This document shows, in pieces, positions 55,424-64,000 of a DNA stretch of 64,000 bases. The notes under the pieces were generated by a model that made no database searches, was not told the origin of the DNA, and worked only from the letters and a program-made list of their open reading frames with translations. Made by a program: the position numbers and the translations under genes. The stretch comes from Agapanthus africanus (lineage: Eukaryota > Streptophyta > Magnoliopsida > Asparagales > Amaryllidaceae): contig CM057339.1 of assembly GCA_030015575.1 (NCBI GenBank), forward strand, positions 694,660,761 to 694,724,760. The letters run 5' to 3'. Position 1 is the first letter of the stretch. Every line of letters starts with the position of its first letter.

Positions 55424-57462
55424 GTTGGGTTTACCTAGCACCTCATCAAGGGTTTAGAAGTATCACATATACCACAATCAAATTTTAAAGGTGCTAAGTG
55501 AACTTGACAAGAATCATAACTAGAAATTTAGGGTTACTTTTCAACTAAGCATCACATGCAAATGAAAAACTATCACTAAGGGTAGAGATTACAACCTTTG
55601 TAGACCTCCCTTGGTGACTCCTTGGCACTATGAGGGTTTGGAACAGATCGATGGAAGCCTTCCTAGTCCACGAAGATCCACCCGAAGTCCCTTTGCCCAA
55701 AGCTCCTTGCTTTACTTGATATGGGAATGAAGTAGAGCAAACACCCTACACAAATGGGCTAGATGTGTGTAGTATGATGATGTGGTTTGTATTCTATAAT
55801 CAAAACCCTTTCCTTTTATCAACTTCACTCGAAGAAAAAAATCTCAAGAGAGAAAGAAGAAGATAATGGTGGCTAAGCTTGAGCTCAAAGGATAATATGA
55901 TGAATGAATGAAGTGAGAATGAATAATCAATATTAATCCTTCTCACTTCAACCATGGTTAGTAATTATTTAGATATTTACTTATTGAGTTAATTTCCAAA
56001 GGAGAATTATTTCATGGTTAAAAGTTAGGTAAAGTTTAGTCAAAGATGATAAACATCAACCATGAGTGAATTATCCTTTCTATTAACTCAAAATGATAAA
56101 TATATATAATTATTACAATATGAGTCTTGCTTTGCCACCAAATATGTATCAACAACCATGATACAATGTATGTATGTATGTGTCCATGCACATCATCATG
56201 TGCATACATGCATGCATACTAAAATAGAAAAAGGGTTTAATTAAAGAATTAATGTAAAAGTCATTTGTTAAATCAACACTTGATTTTGCAAACCGGTCAT
56301 ATCACATATGACCCGACCAATAGAAAATTCTCGATTAATATACGGTATCACATATCCGTATTTAATCGGGTCTCCGCGCATATCTCATATGCACATCACA
56401 TCTTTTTGCCTGAGCCAAACTTCATTGTGGGACTCTAAGACTCGTCAATACGCCGGCAGTAGGTGATGATCATATCAAATACCTACAAGCCGCAAGCGGT
56501 CAGCTAAACGTAACGGCCACCCGGGTATTGAGCGATCAGAAGAAAACCAGCGAAGCTGTCAAAACTCCCGTCGAGCCAACTGGCAACACTTACCGTACAG
56601 TCCGGTCTCCTCATCAGATATGTTGCATATCGAGTCTAGGGATGGAATCGTCGACCCTCAATAACTCAATAAGTCATGCTGGTGTATGGCTCATAACAGA
56701 TCGAGAAACTACTGATAACGCTTATCAGTAAATCTCAGTAGCCCTGGCCAGGGACTTCCTGTTATAACCAATCGAGCATAGCACAACATCAACTCCCAAT
56801 ACCGGGAGAGACGAAACCCCTCCTATCGCTCATCGCCTCCATGTGCCTCGGGACTGCACCCAAAGTCCACCTGTTTGCACGACTCAGTAGAGCTGTGGTA
56901 GGGTGGATATCAAAGTACAGTGGGAGGACACACAAGACTCTATGACGATCTTTGGTCTACAGACTAACCTGTACCAGTGTCACCTGAGAACTGCTATCCG
57001 ACGATAGATATAATACCACATAGGAGTTCTCTGTGAGTCCGTTCAGTGTACCCAGTCTCCACTGAGCACCCGCATACAATCTTTGGTGTCACCTCACCAG
57101 ATGGATATGAGATCATCCATCGCCCATCATATGGGACAAGAATAGTATACGCCAGTCTACTCTGGAATATCGATGCCCCGTCTCGATACACCCACGACTA
57201 GGAACAGTTCAAGGATATGCTTATAAACTACACATGCCCCACTTGTATGATCCGCATCATAGTCACAGTAGTCAAGCAAATATCCCGAGGGCTTTATCAA
57301 CATGTGCAAATGAATAAAAGCATGATCAAATCAACATGTCAAGATAAAGTAAACCAGATAGCATATTATCATGTTGAGCGAGAAAGTCATCTATATTCAT
57401 ATATACATGTCCAAGCATCCACTATACATATAACGCCCTCTAGGGCATACATATATCTAACA
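55424..57462 (-). repeat. 5' LTR of copia D
   Basis: Same ends as 46892-48932; differences are scattered substitutions and small indels. CCCTGGCCAGGG at 56742-56753. Confidence 0.9.
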
Positions 57463-57467
57463 TCGAT

Positions 57468-57765
57468 GCCCTGTCTCGATAATCCTACGACTAGAGACCT
57501 GAAAAAGGATGTTCTTGTAGACTACCCAGCCCCCACTAGTGTGACTACCATCACAACGCTGGTAGTCAAGCAAGATCCTAAGGGCTCTATCAATATGTAT
57601 TCTCGATATGCTAACATATACACATATTAAGATAGATACATACCAAGTAGCGTACTACCATGTTTAGCAAGACTGTTAATATAACTGTGAATATCCCAAG
57701 CTTCCATTAAGTAATATACAAGCTAGTATGATACAATAATGGCCCCTAGGGCATATACACTAACA
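57468..57765 (-). repeat. 5' LTR of copia C, part 2
   Basis: Continues the C LTR after the D insertion, ending with TGTTAGTG (minus strand) and followed by ATATA, the target duplication of C. Confidence 0.9.
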
Positions 57766-57770
57766 ATATA

Positions 57771-57955
57771 CTGTAAGCGAAATGCCCTGGCCGTCCAGAT
57801 GAACTCTCCCATGTCAATCCGGGTTGTATCGCTGAATGACATCCTCATTAATTCCATGAAGCTCAACATCACTAGGATCTCAACCATGCTCTTGGACAAA
57901 CGCCTCCACCAGCTCATCAATCTCTCTGCCTATCTCTTGCTGCACGAAATTATAA
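57771..57955 (-). pseudogene. CACTA K second ORF, downstream exon
   Basis: Translation gives QQEIGREIDELVEAF, then a TGA, then DPSDVELHGINEDVIQRYNP, then a second TGA followed by HGRVHLDGQG. One frame is kept across both stops, which suggests point mutations (the second probably replacing Trp). The charged heptad-like start suits the coiled-coil part of CACTA second-ORF proteins. Copia C is inserted at its downstream edge. Confidence 0.55.
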
Positions 57956-58041
57956 TATGAACCAAGTTAAGTAAATTATTGAAAAACGATATTAAGTAAT
58001 TTAAATAACTAAAAGAATCCCTTATAAGTGCATACTTACAT

Positions 58042-58140
58042 AATACTCAGTTGTATCTTGGGAGCTGGGGAAACTGGATTGACGCGCAAACCCCATACCA
58101 TAAATGTCCACACGGCTGGGCATTTCTCTCGTTCGGCTCA
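58042..58140 (-). pseudogene. CACTA K second ORF, exon
   Basis: Exon bounded by a CAG acceptor and a GTAAGTATG donor. It encodes VSRTREMPSRVDIYGMGFAR followed by QSSFPSSQDTTEYY. Similar stretches occur in plant CACTA second-ORF proteins (PF03004-like plant transposase). Confidence 0.6.
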
Positions 58141-58221
58141 CCTGCCATTTAAATGAAGTTTAATCGATTTAAATCAAGTTTACAAAACAGACAATTTGAG
58201 AATATTTGATTTGAACTTACA

Positions 58222-58314
58222 TAAATAACTCCATATTGGGAGGAGTTCATCCTTCCGCCCAACCAATGATTGGTGTTATGGCTCTGCGAAGCTGCTCCTT
58301 GCTCGCTCCTCTCC
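58222..58314 (-). pseudogene. CACTA K second ORF, exon
   Basis: Between a GCAG acceptor and a TATGTAAG donor it reads ERSEQGAASQSHNTNHWLGG and then RMNSSQYGVIY. Confidence 0.55.
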
Positions 58315-58396
58315 TGCCATTTAGATATGATATAACATCTCAAACTAATTGACAAATTAATGTCTAATGCTTTTACAGATTAAGCAATTTCCTTAC

Positions 58397-58612
58397 CCTA
58401 AATTCAGCAGAACAAAAGTGCTCTATCATGACTGCTCAGTACTCGTCTGTCCAAGTCATGGGCTTCGCCGCCCATTTCACCGCATTGGTAGCGGTATTCC
58501 TCCATTTCTTGTGTGCCGGGTGTTTATGATCATACCAACTACCCAACATGTATATAAATAATCTTTCTCGGACGACGTGCATCGGTACAGGAGAGCTGTT
58601 AATTGACTAAAC
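58397..58612 (-). pseudogene. CACTA K second ORF, exon
   Basis: The frame reads LGSWYDHKHPAHKKWRNTA and VKWAAKPMTWTDEY, then a TGA where a Trp codon is likely (G to A), then AVMIEHFCSAEFR before a GTAAGG donor. The 5' edge is approximate. Confidence 0.5.
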
Positions 58613-58722
58613 AATAGTAAAGCGCGCCTGCTGAGAAGCACCAAAAAGCTATTAGCATTACACACATACACACACACACACACACAAAAGTAATAACCGA
58701 ATTCTTAATTAAATAAGCTTAC

Positions 58723-59052
58723 CAAAAGCTCCTATAATGCTGTTTTCTTCTTTCCCTTTAAAGCTTTCGCTGTCCAATCCACCGGGATATAATTGGAACC
58801 AACTTTCACACAATGCGACATTCGTTTTTCATTGTGGCAGATTGATGCACAGAATTTTTTGAGCCGCTTTGCCCGAGGATCAACGAAATCTTTAGTCGCC
58901 GACAAATGCACCTCTATTCTCAGGTCGTCTTTCTTGCATCGCCATATGTCCAGTTCTTGTGTAGGGCCCCTTTTCCCAGGACTCTGACTCGATGAACTAG
59001 ATCCCACATCCTCGTCAGGCTGTCCACATCCACGACCATGTCGTGAACTCAT
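58723..59052 (-). pseudogene. CACTA K second ORF, first coding exon
   Basis: Begins at an ATG (59052) shortly after a TTTCAG acceptor: MSSRHGRGCGQPDEDVGSS. It then has DIWRCKKDDLRIEVHLSATK and KRLKKFCASICHNEKRMSHC, well-known segments of plant CACTA second-ORF (PF03004-type) proteins. A stop lies in the last part (KKKTAL then TAG) before a GTAAGCTT donor. The protein is thought to bind transposon subterminal repeats; here it is decayed. Confidence 0.65.
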
Positions 59053-59293
59053 ATCCTGAAAAAACACCAACACAACATACATATATAATAAAAATTTCGA
59101 TAAACAGCTGAGCAATTTCAAGAAACATTCAAGATATTCAATAAATAAGAATATGAGTACTCCAAGTAAATGTAAAATAAGTACAAATCTGCATATCTAA
59201 AAGTTGCATGCATATAAAAGAGAAGAAAGTTGCAATAAGCTGAAGTGTTTAATTGTGTACAAGATTATAAATAGTACAAATAGTTAAAATTTA

Positions 59294-59858
59294 CTAATCA
59301 CCATCCTCTGTCTCACTACTCCCACTTGCTAAATTTTGTTCCGAGTCATTGATGAATTGGTCCGGTTCACGCATTGTTCGTTTTCGCCTTCGGGTAGCGG
59401 ATCTTGACGATCCCTCCTCTACAATAATCTCTGGAGCGGTGTCACCCCTTGATAAGCTAATGTCATCAATATCCATAGTCAGGTCTTGCAATGATGTGAC
59501 CGGCATAATTAGGCAGCTAATTTCAAGATTATCTTCAGGATTTCCCATGTTATAATAGTCTCGCGGATTTGTGCTAATAGTGACTTGCCACTCAGCATCA
59601 CTAGGGTCTGAGATATAAAAATATTGACGTGCTTGACTCGCTAATATATAAGGCTCATTCGTGAAAGCGAGTTTTGATGAATTTAGTAGGAGTATCCCGT
59701 TTTTGACTTTGTAACATCGGTGTTCTGTCTTGAGATCATACCACATGCACTTGAATAAGACAATTATGTTTGCACGATAATGTACCTGCACTATATTTTG
59801 CAGTACACCATAATAGTCTAGCTGTCCTGTGGTTGGATTGAGATCTCTAGACAATGCA
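59294..59858 (-). pseudogene. CACTA TNP2-like transposase C terminus (DUF4216)
   Basis: Read from the E boundary: DHALSRDLNPTTGQLDYYGV, NIVQVHYRANIIVLFKCMWY and then EPYILASQARQYFYISDPSD. These are hallmarks of the DUF4216 domain that follows the TNP2 catalytic region in CACTA ORF1. The C-terminal tail is acidic and serine-rich with a basic patch (SATRRRKRTMREPDQF) and ends normally at 59294. About 188 codons are open, but the upstream transposase was cut off by element E, so it is a remnant. Confidence 0.78.
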
Positions 59859-61411
59859 TGATCAATCAAATTTATTGTACATTTGTATAAACATTTTTCC
59901 TATTATTATTAATTACTAAAAAGTGTTATTTTTAAATAAAGAACATATGTGGGTTTATTTGTAAAAAGATTATTATAATATGTTTCTTAATTTATAATTA
60001 GTATAATAGGGAAATATATGCAAATAAAATATTCATGAGATTATTTATTATTAAAATATGCATATCATATCAAATATTCCTAACCAATATTCTTAACATA
60101 TCATATCAATTAATTGGTTGGAATAATATTTCAAATAAAAAAATACTACTAACAATTTGATTTGAAATATTGTGCAGGTATTATAATAAGATTAACTCAG
60201 GTCTGAAATTTAAGTAAGAGATCCACAATAAATTGGTTCAACAAATCAAATCTATTGAATATTAGGAGCAAATCGAAGAATCTCGCAACGGCAGAACTAA
60301 GAGCAATATTTTTAGAATATTTTTGATCAAGAGAATCTCCAAATATCGAGAGAAGAAGCCACGAGAAATCTTTGAGGCACAAACTCACCAGATGGAAGCG
60401 GATCCGTGGTCATACTAGGCCATGGGCGGCAGTTCCGCGGTTGTATAGCAGCCGTAGGATCTGAAATTTTAGGTCTTGATCGTAATTTGATATACTTCAT
60501 TACGGCATATAGGATTTCTAATTCTAGAGACTATATAAAGTACTGAGAGCTGTCTATCAAATATATTTAATACTCAACATTCAATTCAAAATTTTAATTC
60601 AAGAGAGAGAGAGAGAGAGAGATCTCTAGCGAGTAAACTAGGGTTTTGTAATCTACCTTTTTTCAGCGAGAAATTTTGTAATGCAATAGTTGATCAATAA
60701 AGATAGTTCTTTCTTTTAATTTTGTCGTATTTACTTTCTGCATTATTTTCTGCAATTACATTCTGCATTTTTAATTTTTCTACTTTGCTTTGCTAATTAG
60801 CGAGAAATTCATCTTCCACCTCTCTTCTACTTTGCTAATACCCATGAGCGAGTAAATTCTTGCTTGCTAAAGGATATGGTAGAATAATGGATGAAAAATC
60901 CCTTAACTTCTTTTGAAATTTTAATTTTTATAAATTTTAGCAAAATAAATGTTAACTCTTTTATCGGGCGCGCTATCAATTAATGATAGTCACGACCATG
61001 ATTTGAGATTCATTAATACTTGTTTTGTTAAGGGTTTGAGACAAATAGAGATCAATGGAAGGATAAGGGGCAGTAGAAGGAAACTTTAATTCTCTTCAAG
61101 AACCCTAATCCATATTCATCGCTATTTATCTAGTATTAAATAATTAAAAGATAAAATGAATTATTTTTAAAATTCCATCCATTAACTACTAAATCCTATA
61201 AACCCTACAATCCCTTTTCTTATAAAATCTTCAGACTTCTTAGAATAAACGATCAAAACTCCACCTTTCTTGTATCAACTCGTCTAAAACACAAAAAGCA
61301 GTTCACCGTTTCTCTGTGAACAATCCGTACTCACCATCGGCTAGCTATTGCGACCGTTATTGATTGCGGTTATTTACAACATACAACAGACAACTTTTTT
61401 ACGACCAATCA
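59859..61411 (+). repeat. 5' LTR of element E (about 1553 bp)
   Basis: Ends ACGACCAATCA like F. Contains palindrome remnants GCGGATCCGTGG (60398-60409) and GCGGCAGTTCCGCGG (60426-60440), a TATA box (60532-60540) and a CTATCA/TGATAG hairpin after GGGCGCG (60973-60989). Confidence 0.75.
60532..60540 (+). promoter_or_regulatory. TATA box of element E LTR
   Basis: TATATAAAG, about 91 nt after the second palindrome remnant, the same spacing as in B and F. Confidence 0.6.
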
Positions 61412-61413
61412 AA

Positions 61414-61431
61414 TGGCGCCGTTGCTGGAGA
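61414..61431 (+). other. primer binding site of E (tRNA-Asp type)
   Basis: TGGCGCCGTTGCTGGAGA, diverged at two positions from the B site. Confidence 0.7.
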
Positions 61432-62418
61432 AACGGTCGTAATTATTTTTCTTGTTATTCAGGTTGATTTCTAATATAAAACCAGAGAACATAAAAAATA
61501 AAAATAATAAAACAAAATAAAAAACCGCATCTTGTATTTTTAACAATTCTTGTGTGAGTTTTACATGAATTCTGGAGTACTTGGAGTGAACTAATAGAGA
61601 TTCAGAGATTATCAAATAGGAGCAGAGGAGGATTAGAGTGTTGTGCCAAAGTTTGGAAGGGAGATCTCACCAACTAACGGCATAACTGCGGCCCAAAGGA
61701 GCTTTTAGCGGCGGAAGCACGACCATCTTGATGAGTTGAGCTCCCAATTTTTTTTGGTATTATCCTATAGTCTTCATCTCTCCTCTAAAACTCCAATAAA
61801 CAGTTTTCACCTGCAGGATTCTTTGCAAACAGCGCCGCTAAAAAAAAATAAATCTTTTTGCGTGTTTTTGAATTCAGTTTGTTTTGTATATTTAAAACGG
61901 ACATTAAGGGGCAATAAACCCAAATTCATATTAGGTAGGGATTTCATCACCCTTCCTAGGCCCAAAAAATCACAAACGAGTATACTATAACCCTATATTA
62001 ATAAAAAATATCTAGATCAAACTTCTAAGGACAATCACGCTCAATTAGGACAAAGAAGTGTCGTGGATAATCTATTACTTAACCGCATTTCTCTTGTGGT
62101 GTCTAAGGCAAGTGTGACTAAGGCAAGTGGTTTACTTAATTAGGCCCGTTATTTCAGTGATTCGTATAGTGGATACCTCCCACTTATCTGGCACTTACCT
62201 GGTTGCAAGATTGATAAGGAGGTGATAGAGAATTGATCTTACGTCTTGTCCTTTAGAAGTCTAGGAGCGGTCTAGAGATTTCACCTAGGAGATCCTAGTT
62301 CTACGGATTGTTTGTGCAAATTTGTGATTGATTGAGTCGAGTCCCTCTTTCAAAGAAAAACAATTTCAAAAATTTAAAAAAAAACCATTTCACCCTTTTT
62401 TCTTTTCATTCTCTTATA

Positions 62419-62810
62419 ATGGGTAACCCAAACCGACCAACTCTTGGTGAGCTTTGCTATAAACAACCAGGCATTTCTTATTATCGTAATTGCTTTGGTA
62501 CAAATTTCGACCCCACCATTTCTTCAAGGGATAGCATAAAACGCTCTAGAAAAAACAGTTGGACACATCACTCAAAGTCCTATCAACCGCATTAAAATTC
62601 AATACCTTCTTATATTGATAATCCTTTTAAGGCTAGCGAGGAAACATTTAAACCAATGTCCATTGCTGAGCATATTGCGAAGGTCCGTAGCCAAAATTTC
62701 ATACCTTTCACGGCTCCAAAACCATTAGGACAACAATTACAATCATTTCCATATGAAAATATTGATACTCCTTTTGAGGAGAATATGACAACTTTTATAC
62801 CCATGACTAT
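62419..62810 (+). pseudogene. element E ORF fragment, homologous to the F protein
   Basis: Starts MGNPNRPTLGELCYKQPG in the same ATAATGGGT context as F. A TAA at 62593-62595 interrupts it, and the same frame continues with MSIAEHIAKVRSQNF (F has MSIAEHIARSRGQSF) and FPYENIDTPFEENM. It is cut at 62811 by element G. The conserved core and C terminus would lie beyond the insertion and are not in the window. Confidence 0.65.
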
Positions 62811-62828
62811 TGTTCCCTCATAAAATAC

Positions 62829-63345
62829 AAGGAAAACCCCTAAAGGGGCATCACGTGCACACACGTGATCATGGGTCACGTGCCGACACGTGATGGCTTC
62901 CCGAGGGCTCTGAAATGATAAGAATTGAATCCTAATCAAATGGGGTCACGTGCCCACATGTGATGGGCCTTTAAACCCATTGAAAAGAATTAAAGGTATA
63001 ATAAAACAACAAGGAAAAACCCCAATGGAGAATCACGTGCCCATATGTGACCAAGGGTCACGTGCTGACACGTGATAATTCCTGAGTTCTTTAAAACAAC
63101 AGAATTAAATTCTGGTTAAAAGCTTAATCAGTGGGTCACGTGCCACCATGTGATGGGTTCTTAAAAACACTCCGAGTTAAAGGAAAGAAAGCCCTAAATG
63201 GGGGATAACGTGCCCACACATGACAGGGGGTCACGTGCCGACACGTGATAGGTTCCTAAAAGATCTCTGAACCAATAGAATTAAATTCTAATGAAATGAT
63301 CAATCAGTGGGTTCACGTGCCAACACGTGATAGGCTCTTAGACCT
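62829..63345. repeat. tandem array of three units of about 175-182 bp with CACGTG hairpins
   Basis: Units start near 62829, 63011 and 63184. Each has three palindromic sites of the form TCACGTGCCGACACGTGA, some decayed to CACATG or CATATG, plus an AGAATTAAATTCT palindrome. CACGTG is the plant G-box core. Confidence 0.7.
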
Positions 63346-63679
63346 TCTGAACTAATAGAATTAAATTCTAATTAAAGTAAATCAAAAACCCTAATATTTC
63401 CCTAGATCTTTCTAAACAAAAAGATTGCGCTTTGTAAAGTGGAGCACCGTTGGATTAAAAATCCAATGGTGATTAAAAATCACCAATTTATAGAAAGATT
63501 CTATACAAGGGGATATTTCCCTGAAATTTTCCAGGAATAACAGACAAAATATCTTTTGGATTAAAAATTCAATGGTGAATAAAATCTACTGAGTGATCTA
63601 AAAGATCATGTTGGTTACAAAATCAATTGAAATCTTTCAATGAAAGATTGCCTAAACAAACCGATTCTTTTCTTCCTCC

Positions 63680-63687
63680 TATAAATA
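63680..63687 (+). promoter_or_regulatory. TATA box of element G
   Basis: TATAAATA in CTCCTATAAATAGG, about 335 nt after the last G-box unit; it supports a promoter-bearing LTR in plus orientation. Confidence 0.5.
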
Positions 63688-64000
63688 GGATCCAAGAAGA
63701 GAAAGGAAAAAAAGAAGGGAGGATACAACAACAGAGAGAAAAGAAAAAGAAGAGAATTTAATTCTCCAGAGAGAAAAGAAGATTTCCTCAAAAGAGAAAT
63801 AACCCTAGGTGAGAAAAGAAAAGAGATCATAAGCTCCACAAAACAAAACGAGAATTTAATTATCAAATTAAGAGTTTAACTCTTCTGAATAAGAATTTAG
63901 TTCTTCCTTTGGTTGAAGATCCGCAGAAGCAGATCTCCTCATAAGTTGAGAATTTAATTCTCATCGGGAAGATTCTGCCATGCAGATCCAAAATTTAGAG

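Larger units (their letters stand above)
46892..57462 (-). mobile_element. complete Ty1/copia retrotransposon D (10.6 kb)
   Basis: LTRs at 46892-48932 (2041 bp) and 55424-57462 (2039 bp), with perfect TCGAT duplications (46887-46891 and 57463-57467), inserted in the 5' LTR of C. LTR start TGTTAGATATATG and end AAACCYAACA differ from A and C, so it is a more distant family. The polyprotein is broken at several places. The two LTRs look about as similar to each other as those of A. Confidence 0.92.
30544..57765 (-). mobile_element. Ty1/copia retrotransposon C, carrying elements F and D
   Basis: Complete apart from insertions: 3' LTR 30544-32464 and 5' LTR 45265-46891 plus 57468-57765. Perfect ATATA duplications flank it (30539-30543 and 57766-57770). 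Removing F and D gives about 9.9 kb. Coding parts are at 32479-34350 and 41118-43183. LTR ends (TGTTAGTG...CTTACA), primer site and polyprotein place it in the same family group as A and H. Confidence 0.92.
57766..59858 (-). mobile_element. CACTA transposon K, transposase-bearing fragment
   Basis: Holds the C terminus of the TNP2-like transposase ORF (59294-59858) and, downstream on the minus strand, exons of the second ORF (57771-59052). This is the usual order in plant CACTA elements. ATATA at its left edge matches 30539-30543. The right edge is the LTR of element E, which cut away the catalytic part of the transposase. A (CA)n microsatellite lies at about 58662-58686. Confidence 0.8.
59859..64000 (+). 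mobile_element. non-autonomous gypsy-type element E (5' part)
   Basis: The 5' LTR starts TGATCAATCAAATTT (59859), resembles the F LTR, and is followed by a tRNA-Asp-type primer site and the same ORF beginning as B and F. Its 3' part is beyond the window. The host bases before it are ATGCA (59854-59858), a candidate duplication. Element G interrupts it at 62811. It is more decayed than F. Confidence 0.75.
62811..64000 (+). mobile_element. probable LTR of another element (G), truncated by window end
   Basis: The E reading frame stops abruptly at TGTTCCCTCATAAAATAC, a plausible LTR start, preceded by ACTAT as a possible duplication. The inserted sequence has a G-box hairpin array (62829-63345) and a TATA box (63680-63687), followed by purine-rich leader-like sequence with repeated GAATTTAATTCTC motifs. 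No coding region was recognised before the window ends, so its class is not certain. Confidence 0.5.

Noticed and set aside
58477-58683. Minus-strand ORF starting in a (CA)n tract
   Set aside because: The Met-start region is microsatellite; the real coding frame here is the CACTA exon in a different frame.
62829-63345. Regular palindromic repeats that could suggest a CRISPR array
   Set aside because: Units are about 175-182 bp with imperfect internal copies, in plant transposon DNA; no repeat-spacer pattern or cas genes.
1-64000. tRNA, rRNA or organelle-derived segments
   Set aside because: Only short tRNA-complementary primer sites were seen; no cloverleaf gene, rRNA or plastid/mitochondrial gene was recognised.

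Overview
The window looks like repeat-rich nuclear DNA of a flowering plant. I recognise no host gene. It is almost entirely transposable elements nested inside one another, with long-LTR Ty1/copia elements (tRNA-iMet-type primer sites), Ty3/gypsy-type elements with tRNA-Asp-type primer sites, CACTA DNA transposons and a Helitron. The coding sequences match plant copia and CACTA proteins. The species cannot be named from the sequence, although the families fit a eudicot.

Layout. (1) 1-6000: 3' part of a plus-strand copia element (H), with a 2075-bp solo LTR inserted in its coding region (373-2447, target duplication CTATT). (2) 6001-about 8780: 3' end of a Tat-like gypsy element (I), with an antisense, intron-containing ORF of the PF04195 type, a polypurine tract and an LTR. 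(3) about 8860-9927: end of a CACTA-like element (J) with subterminal repeats. (4) 9962-10619: a small Helitron with two tandem 3' termini. (5) 11606-59858: a minus-strand CACTA transposon (K) that hosts most of the rest and is cut into three pieces: 11606-12478, 30333-30543 and 57766-59858. (6) 12479-30332: element B, a gypsy-type non-autonomous element (duplication GAACC), carrying copia element A (18181-28413). (7) 30544-57765: copia element C (duplication ATATA), carrying the young non-autonomous element F in its coding region (34352-41117, duplication GAGTT) and copia element D in its 5' LTR (46892-57462, duplication TCGAT). (8) 59859-64000: element E, related to B and F, interrupted at 62811 by another element (G), which runs off the window.

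Coding content. H, A, C and D encode decayed Gag-PR-INT-RT-RH polyproteins; most breaks are single stop codons or 1-nt frameshifts. K retains a DUF4216 transposase C terminus and a multi-exon second ORF. B, F and E share an unusual ORF, intact only in F (551 codons), with no protease, RT or integrase motif, so these elements probably depend on partners in trans.

Most unusual signals. Divergent families share non-coding structure: paired CCGCGG-WW-CCGCGG palindromes at a fixed distance upstream of the TATA box in B, E and F LTRs, and inverted about 190 nt from the primer site in copia leaders; three consecutive hairpins presenting the same repeated loop, plus a covarying long stem, in A, C and D leaders; a covarying double-stem element in B, F and E LTRs; a nearly invariant segment of about 103 nt before the 3' LTR of B and F; and a tandem array of CACGTG hairpins in G. 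All identities and pairings were judged by eye.
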